Origin: Strigamia acuminata
Taxonomy: Eukaryota > Arthropoda > Chilopoda > Geophilomorpha > Linotaeniidae
Reading direction: 5' to 3'
Assembly: GCA_949358305.1 (NCBI GenBank)
Contig: OX442314.1
Coordinates: forward strand, 10,905,060 to 10,969,059
Length of the DNA stretch: 64,000 nt
Positions within the stretch are counted from its first letter, which is position 1, and every line of letters begins with the position of its first letter. The position numbers were made by a program, and so were the translations under genes. This document shows, in pieces, positions 32,628 to 40,981 of the stretch. The notes beneath the pieces were generated by a model that ran no database searches, was not told the origin of the DNA, and worked only from the letters and a program-made list of their open reading frames with translations.

Positions 32628-32945
32628 TGTTGTTTTATGAATGTTATATTCCTCACCGCCAGGTGTCTTCCCACCTGTGCACCTGTCATTGGCACTGACC
32701 AATGAGTATCCTGTATTGTATTTGGTGCTCTATGTACTCTTTCACATCTGTTTTAGATTAAAAACTCACTGTTAATATTTCACCCAAAAGCCACGCGTCT
32801 CCACTTTGTGTCTCCAAATATTCAAGCCTAAAAACTACATGTTTTTCGTAGAATGTTTCTGTTTCGTAAAATGGTCAGTACCAATGACAGGTGCACAGGT
32901 GGGGAAGACACCTGGCGGTGAGGAATATAACATTCATAAAACAAC
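32628..32945. repeat. 318-bp segment with ~73-bp terminal inverted repeats at the copia 5' end
   Basis: 32628-32700 is the inverted complement of 32873-32945 with only two or three differences (start TGTTGTTTTATGAATGTTAT). The right arm touches the F4 coding sequence at 32945/32946. The left arm ends 18 bases before the copia gag ATG. It occupies the place of the 5' LTR, and TGTTATATTCC...GGAATATAACA inside it has TG/CA ends. However, inverted arms this long are not normal for an LTR, and no primer-binding site follows. It is either an odd LTR or a foldback element. Confidence 0.6.
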
Positions 32946-33158
32946 AGACTTCAACATCAATTTTAACTCGTTCGGAATATGAAATTCATCCACTAGTTTA
33001 GAAACTGCTTCCTCACCTTCTGACCATCGCCTTCGACGACTGTCTGCACTAATTTTCTTGCTGTTAATTTGAATATTGAAATTATATTTCCATAGTAAAA
33101 CCGAAGTTTTTACTATGGTGATGTGTTTTAGACTCGGCAAGTCCAAAATAGACTTCAT

Positions 33159-33923
33159 GGCTTGAAATGTAAAAAAGAATGTGTTGTTGAATTGTAAAAA
33201 TAAAAATATTCATTATTATTTTACAATAATAGTCTTGCCTGCTTTATTTAACATAACTCACTATCGCACATATTCTTGTCACTCTAGCTAGGTGGGTGTA
33301 GTGCATCTAAACACAGCTTTTCCATATATTTGTAACTAGCTGTGGCTACTAAATAAATCCCATGGTAATAAATCTTGTGGAAATAAATCCTGTGGATATA
33401 AATAAATCCTGTGGATATAAATAAATCCTGTGGATATAAATAAATCCTGTGGATATAAATAAATCCCGTGGAAATAAATAAATCCCGTGGAAATAAATAA
33501 ATCCGTGAAAATCTCGTGGAAATAAATCCCGTGGAAATCCCGTGGAAATAAATTCCGTGGAATCGTGTGTTGCATTTATGCCCAATAGATGGCGCTGTTT
33601 TTCCAAAAAAATGCATATTTTTACTTGTCACAAATGTGACATCCATATAAAAGTTGCCTCGGCTTTGTGTTTTGTTAATTTGCTGAAATTAAGAACATAC
33701 AATTTTTTTTATTTATTAAATTTGAGTATGAAATATAAATAAAATAAAATAAATAAAATATATTAACTGATTCCTTTTTTATATTTCTGCCAATATCGGT
33801 GGAAATAGCTTTTCCGTTAAATTTTCCGTTACATTGACCACAATAATAATCCTGTGTGGTAGCGAATTTTAAGAATTAATGCTAAAAAGTTGAAGCACTT
33901 TCAAACTACACAAATACACATTT
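33159..33923. repeat. Spacer between F4 and F5 with the upstream region of F4
   Basis: 33165-33330 matches 35990-36170 upstream of F5 (AAGAATGTGTTGTTGAATTG; ATAATAGTCTTGCCTGC; then TAGTGCATCTRRACAC). This block is a candidate promoter module shared by family members. It is followed by a 19-bp minisatellite and by the block shared with 7480-7585. Confidence 0.65.
33355..33565. repeat. 19-bp minisatellite (GGATATAAATAAATCCTGT type)
   Basis: Six or more units of GGATATAAATAAATCCTGT grade into GGAAATAAATAAATCCCGT. Long apparent reading frames here in several phases (FISTGFIYIHRIY-like) come only from the repeat. The spacer at 7430-7480 carries two or three of the same words, so expansion happened in the F4/F5 spacer. 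Confidence 0.85.
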
Positions 33924-35984
33924 TTATAAATACTCATAAGTTTCCATTAAATCTCGTTTTTCTTTTCGACTATAACCGCCCCTAAACAGCATAAAACCGG
34001 TTTGTATCAAGATATAAAAAGCTAAGCACTTCATGCAATAACTGATGTCTTGTAAATTGACCACAGAATTTTGCACAAATTTTTTCATTATAACCTCAAG
34101 ACTGCACACATGAGAGTCTGCGCACAAACTGTGAGCGAGACAACAGCAAAATTCCTTGAACACAACCCTTTCATTCTCCGGTATAGTATTTCTTCGAGTG
34201 ACACAAATAAGTTCCAAAAAATCTCTATCCAGCTTTCCAGCTTCACACGCATCGATAATTTCAGATATTTTGTAAAAACTATTTAGCACCGGATCTTGAA
34301 GGTCTCCAGGTCCGTCCATCTGTTTTTTAAGAAAGTCAAACACAATTTTGTTGGTCAAAAAATTCTCAAACCCCCGCCCAAAAAAACTCGCCAGTCTACA
34401 CAAACTTTCTTCTAATTCTGATGCAACCGCCTCACTCATTCCTTCGGATGCAATTTTGGGAAGCCAGTTTCGAAATGCAGCGACATTTTTGAATTCCACT
34501 GTTTCGCTGGTGAAGTGTTGAATGAGAACCGCTTTCTTAAGCCTGCTCAGTTCACTCGCATTCGAGAAAGAAAAACTCAAAAATCTATTAACTTTCGTCC
34601 ACTTGTTCGCACTTGTTTCGTTGTGAAGCAACCTGCGACAGATCTCGTTCGCTAAGTAGGAACAATGCACTTTAAAAGTTGTCATTTCACTCTCAGTCGT
34701 GATGTATTCATTTGCAATCGACTCCAGAAAATCCCAATGGAAATCATACATTTTCTTAAAAAGTAAGTGAGCAACACATCTGTCCAAAATAATTCTTCTC
34801 TTTTTGATGTCCGTATCGTTAAACAATAATAAATGGAAATTATCAAAATCTTGCATCTCGCAATAGTCGCAAAGCATGTACTGCACGAACGAATATTCAA
34901 GCTCGTAACGACAATTCCTCATTTCCTCAGGAGCATTTCTCCAAAAACGAATCAAACACTCCTTAACTCTGTCTCGTTTGGACCAAGTAAGTTGAAAAGA
35001 CATGCTCATCACGACAAAGAAGACGTCACCCGACGCGAACAGGTTTAGAACGCGGCTAGACTTGGGTGTGAACGAATGCGTGTGCAAAAAATGTATCAGT
35101 ACGGGTGCGAGAGGTCTCAATCCGAATTCCGAAGACAAAATGATCCACATTTGATGCTCGTCCATCTCACCGAGTAGAAAGTTCATAATCCCAATCTCGA
35201 ATGTGCAGTAACAATCTTTGTCGTGTGTGTCATCTACGAAGTGTGAAATCAAGTTTTCCAATTTACTTTTTTGCCGGATTAGCAGCTTGATGATCGCATT
35301 TCGTTCGTATGGTGTCATGAGCGACCAAAAATACTCAACGCCACATTGGTTTGCGTAGTCTATGCACAGACAAAACATTTTGACTTTCTTGTTGAAAGGG
35401 ATCTTCGAAGAGTCAGTTTTAATCGTCATCCGTTTCCAATATTTGTACATAATCGTTTTTAAGTTATCTGAGTCCTTTTGTTTGTCAAACATCCTCTTCA
35501 AAATGTTGCCATGTTCGTTCGAAATATCTTCCACAACGTCTGCGTCGCAACAGACGACGGCGAGGCAGAATCTGGATTCGAACGTCCATTCTTCTAACTC
35601 TGAAAGATCTCTTGCCGTTTTGGTCATGTCTAGTTGTCCGTATATTGACCATTTCGTGCATTGGATGATTGTTTTCGCTAATTGCAAATCGAGACAGCTT
35701 TGGCCAATAAAAACGTGGGAATTTAAGAATTTAAGCAAATCCTTCAACTGGTATCCGACGTGCTTCACCAAAGACTTCAACATCAATTTTAACTCGTTCG
35801 GAATATGAAACTCATCCACTAGTTTAGAAACTGCTTCCTCACCTTCTGACCATCGCCTTCGACGACTGTCTAGAGTGACTTTCTTGCTAGTAATTTTAAC
35901 ATTGAAATTATACTTCCATAGTAAAACCGATGTTTTTACTAATGTGATGTGTTTTAGACTCGGCAAGTCCAAAATGGACTTCAT
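33924..35984 (-). CDS. F5: intact F-family protein, 686 aa, function unknown
   Basis: A single uninterrupted exon from the ATG at 35984 (MKSILDLPSLKHITLVKTSV). I do not recognise the family. There is no signal peptide, membrane segment or known catalytic motif; the composition suggests a mostly helical, soluble protein. Conserved landmarks shared with F6 are LPSLKHI.L.KTSVLLWKYNF at the N-terminus, RFCLAVVCC.ADV near residue 145, NQCGVEYFWSLMTPYERNAI near 215, NFLLGEMDEHQM near 272 and FKEFCCCLAHSLC near 605. It is closest to F4. From memory its layout resembles large families of uncharacterised roughly 650-aa proteins in chelicerates, but I could not check this. Confidence 0.85.
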   Translation of the reverse strand: MKSILDLPSLKHITLVKTSVLLWKYNFNVKITSKKVTLDSRRRRWSEGEEAVSKLVDEFHIPNELKLMLKSLVKHVGYQLKDLLKFLNSHVFIGQSCLDLQLAKTIIQCTKWSIYGQLDMTKTARDLSELEEWTFESRFCLAVVCCDADVVEDISNEHGNILKRMFDKQKDSDNLKTIMYKYWKRMTIKTDSSKIPFNKKVKMFCLCIDYANQCGVEYFWSLMTPYERNAIIKLLIRQKSKLENLISHFVDDTHDKDCYCTFEIGIMNFLLGEMDEHQMWIILSSEFGLRPLAPVLIHFLHTHSFTPKSSRVLNLFASGDVFFVVMSMSFQLTWSKRDRVKECLIRFWRNAPEEMRNCRYELEYSFVQYMLCDYCEMQDFDNFHLLLFNDTDIKKRRIILDRCVAHLLFKKMYDFHWDFLESIANEYITTESEMTTFKVHCSYLANEICRRLLHNETSANKWTKVNRFLSFSFSNASELSRLKKAVLIQHFTSETVEFKNVAAFRNWLPKIASEGMSEAVASELEESLCRLASFFGRGFENFLTNKIVFDFLKKQMDGPGDLQDPVLNSFYKISEIIDACEAGKLDRDFLELICVTRRNTIPENERVVFKEFCCCLAHSLCADSHVCSLEVIMKKFVQNSVVNLQDISYCMKCLAFYILIQTGFMLFRGGYSRKEKRDLMETYEYL

Positions 35985-36864
35985 GATTTGGAATTAAAAA
36001 GAATGTGTTGTTGAATTGTAAAAATAAAAATATTCATTATTACTTTACAATAATAGTCTTGCCTGCTTTAAACGTCACAATTGTAAATTTAACATAACTC
36101 ACTATCGCGCATATTCTTGCCACTTTAGCCAGGCGTGAGTAGTGCATCTGGACACTGCTTTTCCATATAACAATTGTGGATAATTGATCATATTATGTCG
36201 TTATTTTTTGTATCAACTGGTTAACATCACGAACGACAACAGATGTAAAGAATTTAAATGTAAATTTAGATGTAAAGAATGAAAAGTCGGTTTTTAATGC
36301 TCCCGGTGCTAACGCAAGTAAAACTGTATTTGTAATTTGCATTACACGCTCCTGCACTGGTGCTAACTCAAAAAATGAGCGCAGGGATCCGCCACCTGGT
36401 GATGTCGAAGCAAACTGAAGCTACCGGTAGTTGATTGCATTTTATTGACATAAAACATTTTATTAGTCGTCGTTATCAAATCTATTATGGAAATCATAGT
36501 TTTCGCTTTTTAAAATTAAAATTATCATTTAAACGTGTTAAAACTATTTCTCGAGGGTGTCATGGCCTGGCAATTTAACACAAAAAATTAAACTTGATGT
36601 GCACTAAAATAAATATAAGAAAATACATTGCCATTGTCCAGTAATATTACATTGAACATTTTTTTGAAAATACATTAATTTATTACGTACGAGTTGCTAC
36701 GGCTTTGTTTATTGTCCACACATTAGTGAATGTGTTTCACTTACAATTTAAAAAACTAATGCTAAAAATTGCACAAACTTTCGGCTTTAGAAACGAGAAA
36801 CAAACTGGTAAATTTAGTTGAAGCTTAGTTGAAACACAGTTTGAACCTACACAAATATGTATGT
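35985..36864. repeat. Spacer between F5 and F6
   Basis: 35990-36170 is the presumed F5 promoter module (see 33165-33330). 36300-36480 matches 19960-20140 upstream of F2. 36720-36864 matches the sequence just downstream of F1 and F3. No other gene is present. Confidence 0.65.
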
Positions 36865-38907
36865 TTAATCCAGATAAGTATCCATTATATCTGTCATTTC
36901 TTCTCCACTATAACCACTCGACGTCAACATCGTCTGGAGCAGATCTGGCACAACACAGTCCAGCATCAAACAACAGAACGGGAAGCACCTGATGCAATAA
37001 CTCACAACGTGAGAACTAATAAAAGAAAAATTCATAAACTTCTCCATTATCGACTTATCGCGGCACGTGAAATAGTCGGCGCACACTCTGTGAGCGAGAC
37101 AACAGCAAAATTCATTAAACACGACCATTTCATTGTCCAGTGAAATATCCCTTCGAGTTATACGTTCCAAAAAATCTCCATCCAGCTTGCCAGCTTCGCA
37201 CGTATCGATAATTTCAGACATTTTGAAAAAACTGATCGAAGCCGTCCGTATTTTGTCCCGAGCACTCACGTCGTTGAACAACGCAATCTTCTCGAAGTCC
37301 TGCTGAAAATAAAATGCCAACGTCGACAAACTTTCTTTCAAGTCCGACACAACCACGTCACTCATTCCCTCGGATGCAGTTTCGGGAAGCCATTTTCGAA
37401 ATCTGTCGATAAACTCGGATTCCTTCGACGGAGCCGTCAAGTGATCAATGAGAATCGATTTTTTAACTTTGCTCATCTCACTCGCATTCGAAAAAGAAAA
37501 ACTCAAATATCTCTCGAGTTTCGCCCACTTATTCTCGTCAGCTTCGACGTCGAGCAACTTGCGACCGATGTGGTACGCAAAGTACGAACAATGCATTTTA
37601 AAAGTCGACATTTCTTCCGTCGTCGTTATGTATTTCTTCGCAATCAACTCCATGAAATCCCAGTGGAAACCGTTGAGATCCTTGGCAAGAATCTGCGGAA
37701 TACATTTGGACAAAATCCTTCTTCTGTTTTCGATCCCCGCATAGTTGAGCAACAAATGGAGGTTGTCGACATCTTGGGCAATGCACAGCGACGGATAAAT
37801 ATACGAATATTTATGTTCGTCGTGACATATCCTCATTTCGACAGGAGCATTTTTCCAGAAAACAACCAACAAATCCCTGTGAAAGAACAAGCTGAGGTCT
37901 TCTCTGTAGCAGGGAGACTCGATCGTCTTGCAGATCATGTCGTAAAAGTCATCGCCCGATGCGAACAGATTTATAATGCGGCTCGACGTGGGCTTGAACG
38001 ACTTTAAATACCAGAAATATTCGAGTAGAAGCGCGACTGGTTTCAATCCATAATCCGAAGATAAAACGCTTCTTATTTGTTGTTCGTCCATTTCGCCGAG
38101 CAGAAAGTTCGTGATGCCGTTCTCGAAAGTGCAGAAACAGTCGTCGCTGTGGTCGCCAACCTTGTAGTGTTCGATCAAGTCTTTTAGTTTACTTTCTGTT
38201 CCGACGAGCGACTTGATGAGCGCATTTCGTTCGTCGGGTTTCATGATCGACCAAAAATACTCCACCGCGCATTGGTTTTTGTGGTCGATGGAAAGGGAAA
38301 ACATTTCTGCTTTCTTGTCAAAAGAGATCTTCGAAAAGTCGTTTTTGGTTGTCATCTTTTTCCAATATGCGTACATGATATTTTTCAAGATCGATTCGCT
38401 TCGTTTGTCGAAATTTCTTTTCAAAATGGCGGCGTTTCCGTTCCAGATTTCCTTGGCGACGTCAGCGATGCAAAGCACGACGGCGATGTCGAATCTGGAT
38501 TCGATCGTCAGATCTTGTAATTGTGCGAGAGATCGCGCTGTTTTGGTCATGTCTAACTGTCCGAGGATTGTCCATTGCGTGCATTGGATGACGGAGTTCA
38601 CGAATGTTACGTCGAGGTATTTGATGTCGTTGAAAACTTGGGGAACTAAGAATTTCAGCAGATCCCACAGTTGCTTTCCGACATGCCAAACCAACAGTTC
38701 CAACATTGGTTTCAAAATGTTGGGAATGACTAAAGCTTTCACTAGTTCACAAATTGTTTCTTGAGTGTGTAACCATCGCTTCTTACGACTGTTTGTGGTC
38801 ACTTCCTTGCAATTAATATGATTGATGAAGTTATATTTCCACAGCAAAACTGAAGTTCTTGCTAGTGAAATGTGTTGTAGTCTCGGCAAGTCGAAAATGG
38901 TTCTCAT
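36865..38907 (-). CDS. F6: intact F-family protein, 680 aa, function unknown
   Basis: A single exon from the ATG at 38907 (MRTIFDLPRLQHISLARTSV) to the stop at 36865. It has the same architecture as F5 but is clearly diverged. Landmarks are IESRFDIAVVLCIADV (about 145), SIDHKNQCAVEYFWSIM (about 206), NFLLGEMDEQQIRSVL (about 266), STFKMHCSYFAYHIGRKL (about 430) and FNEFCCCLAHRVC (about 599). F1 and F3 are recent partial duplicates of it. It is the right-hand, outermost copy and borders unique sequence. An unbroken long frame beside four broken copies suggests it is under selection, but expression is unproven. Confidence 0.85.
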   Translation of the reverse strand: MRTIFDLPRLQHISLARTSVLLWKYNFINHINCKEVTTNSRKKRWLHTQETICELVKALVIPNILKPMLELLVWHVGKQLWDLLKFLVPQVFNDIKYLDVTFVNSVIQCTQWTILGQLDMTKTARSLAQLQDLTIESRFDIAVVLCIADVAKEIWNGNAAILKRNFDKRSESILKNIMYAYWKKMTTKNDFSKISFDKKAEMFSLSIDHKNQCAVEYFWSIMKPDERNALIKSLVGTESKLKDLIEHYKVGDHSDDCFCTFENGITNFLLGEMDEQQIRSVLSSDYGLKPVALLLEYFWYLKSFKPTSSRIINLFASGDDFYDMICKTIESPCYREDLSLFFHRDLLVVFWKNAPVEMRICHDEHKYSYIYPSLCIAQDVDNLHLLLNYAGIENRRRILSKCIPQILAKDLNGFHWDFMELIAKKYITTTEEMSTFKMHCSYFAYHIGRKLLDVEADENKWAKLERYLSFSFSNASEMSKVKKSILIDHLTAPSKESEFIDRFRKWLPETASEGMSDVVVSDLKESLSTLAFYFQQDFEKIALFNDVSARDKIRTASISFFKMSEIIDTCEAGKLDGDFLERITRRDISLDNEMVVFNEFCCCLAHRVCADYFTCRDKSIMEKFMNFSFISSHVVSYCIRCFPFCCLMLDCVVPDLLQTMLTSSGYSGEEMTDIMDTYLD

Positions 38908-40368
38908 GGTTTGTAATTTCCAAGCAGTTGTTCAATGTGTTGTGTATTTCACATACACAGTTCAGTTCTTTGATTCGACAACTTCGTCGAGCTATCGACT
39001 TCATAAAACCTAAAAGATTTAAAATTTAAAATTTGAATTTAATTAAAAATAATTTGTATTACTTTGTGATTTATTGCTTTTGCTGCATTCTACACTTGGT
39101 AAGTCTAAAATGGTTGACAGTTTGGAATGGTAAAGAGAAACAATGCTATCACCAAAGCGTATTGTGTCACATTCACGCGGTGTATTCAAAGTGATTGAGT
39201 GTGTAATTGTTTGAATATCTATAAAATGGTTGTTTTATGATATCTCGTCAGTGTATAATTTATTTTAATTACTAAATATAATTGTCATTTTAGTCTGTTT
39301 AAGGTGGGGATGAGTAACTGATGAGGTGCTCACGAGGATGCTCGACAATAACTATTTCATTGGAATGTACAGCCATCTAGCGGCGCTTTGAATAAGCTAT
39401 AAAACAAACAGATTACAAAATTAAACAAAACTATTAATTAATAAATGAAATATAAATCAGAATAATTTTTAAACGGGAAAAAATAAATAAATAAACATAA
39501 AAAAATAGATGTAATTTATTTAAAATCAGAGTTGGCCGCTAGAGGTTAGGGTTGGAGCCCACGGTAGGTAATATCATGCTCCGCATGCCTAGAATACGCG
39601 TTATGCATTCTTTTACATTTAAACCTGGATTTAAAATGAATTCACATGCAATTCTTCTACTCGTAGGTTCGTCATCAGCTTGAAATTACTAAAAGGAAAG
39701 ATGGCGTGGTGAATTCAGCTTATGACACAAACTTCGACCAAGCTGTTCGCTGCTGTTGCATTTCTAGGTTTGCTTTCATTTCAAGTAAATGCCAATTTCT
39801 ATCCGTAAACTGCGCATTAAATCCAACCATTCAATAATTTATCTTTCCGATCAAATTCCAAACTTGACACGAACATTTGCACCAGATTTTTTTCTTTCCA
39901 GTAGAAACCTACGCACCAAATGATTTACATAAGGCAAATAATAATTCGAGGTATTAAAATATAAAAAAATTCACAAATTTTATGATTAAAATTAAAATCC
40001 CACCAAAATAAAATAATACTATCGGTCCGGTCAAAATCCAACCAGAGACGGATTTATTTAGGATTTCACCGATAATTTTCCGATATTGGAAGTCGATTCA
40101 TTTCGTCGTTGATCATTTCCTAGCCCTGGTCCGGTCGACTGGGGCAAATTCCTTGCTCAGTTTGCAGTCACCTCGCCTTAATTGGGTCACTCGAAGCAAA
40201 GCAGTGTGAAATCGGCGAGCAGAAGTCTCAACAACGAGCCAAAAATGCGGAAAAAAAGCTAAAAAATGGCAACGAAATGATCGGCGACAAAATGAAAAGA
40301 GACTAAAAATCAACCGATACCGATATTTTATGTCAAATTAATTTTGTTTTTAATACAAGAAGTTTGAA
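38908..40368. other. Intergenic, nothing recognised
   Basis: AT-rich unique sequence at the right border of the F array. The first 100 bases must hold the F6 upstream region but do not show the promoter module seen before F4 and F5. Short reading frames here look random. Confidence 0.5.
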
Positions 40369-40590
40369 TACCGTATTTTAAGAGTCGCCCTCGAATAAGA
40401 GCCGCGACCGAGAGAGACGATTTGATATAAGAACCGCTCTCGAATAATAGCCGCGGCTATATACGTTCAATGAACGTAACATTGAGATATCGGCCACTAT
40501 TTAAAATAAGAGCCACCCTCGATTAATAGCCACGGCTGAAAATGGCAGTTTTGAATAAGAACCGCGGCTCTTACTCGATAAAATACGGTA
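40369..40590. mobile_element. 222-bp MITE with TACCGTATTTTA ends
   Basis: Inverted ends TACCGTATTTTA / TAAAATACGGTA. Inside, CTCGAATAAGAGCCGCG occurs in four diverged versions in both orientations. It is non-coding. Its ends and inner words resemble the 82-bp element at 8691-8772. Elements with TACCGTATTT ends and CGAATAAGAGCCGC words are widespread in invertebrates; I recall them as Tc1/mariner-related MITEs, but that is from memory. Confidence 0.7.
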
Positions 40591-40981
40591 GTTCATTTTT
40601 GCTGAAACGAACAATTTTATTTTTAATAAATTTATTGAATTAAAATATCCGGAGACATTTTTAACGTAATTTAAAAAATGCTGCAAAGTTAGCAGGATTT
40701 TTTAAATCGTTTAGTCAATAAAATGTGCAGATGTTTGCGCTTTGCAAAACTTTGCATGACGTGAACCGTGTGTTTTGCTGAATAGAAATAGCGGTATCCG
40801 ATAAATCCGGCCCTGATTAACTTAGTTAAGCGTTTTTAGCAGAAGTGACAATGTTGTTGAGTTTTTTCCATTGCAGATTCGTAAAATTAATTGATTTGAA
40901 AATTTGGATTTGATGAAATTCTGCCGAAACACATTCCTTTGTATTGCCTTTGCGTATTTTAGCTTAAGCTCTTTGATAGGA

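Larger units (their letters stand above)
24854..32945 (-). mobile_element. Ty1/copia retrotransposon, 3' deleted, with a gypsy element nested inside
   Basis: The polyprotein runs from 32609 leftwards, is interrupted at 29910/25564 by a complete Ty3/gypsy element, and continues to 24854, where it ends in the linker before RNase H (LDANQKLQK). RNase H and the 3' LTR are missing. At the 5' side, where an LTR is expected, there is a 318-bp segment with long inverted repeats. The element interrupts F4. Confidence 0.88.
23085..33158 (-). pseudogene. F4: F-family gene split by a Ty1/copia element
   Basis: The first 71 codons (MKSILDLPSLKHITIVKTSV onward) are at 32946-33158. The remainder resumes at about 24853 (VFIGDGQLAKSI) and is open to the family-type stop at 23085. 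Compared with its close relative F5, about 20 codons around the junction (LVKHVGYQLKDLL...) are gone and three codons after VFIG are changed. The insertion was therefore accompanied or followed by a deletion that also took the 3' third of the copia element. No other stop or frameshift was seen in the 23085-24853 part. Confidence 0.9.
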
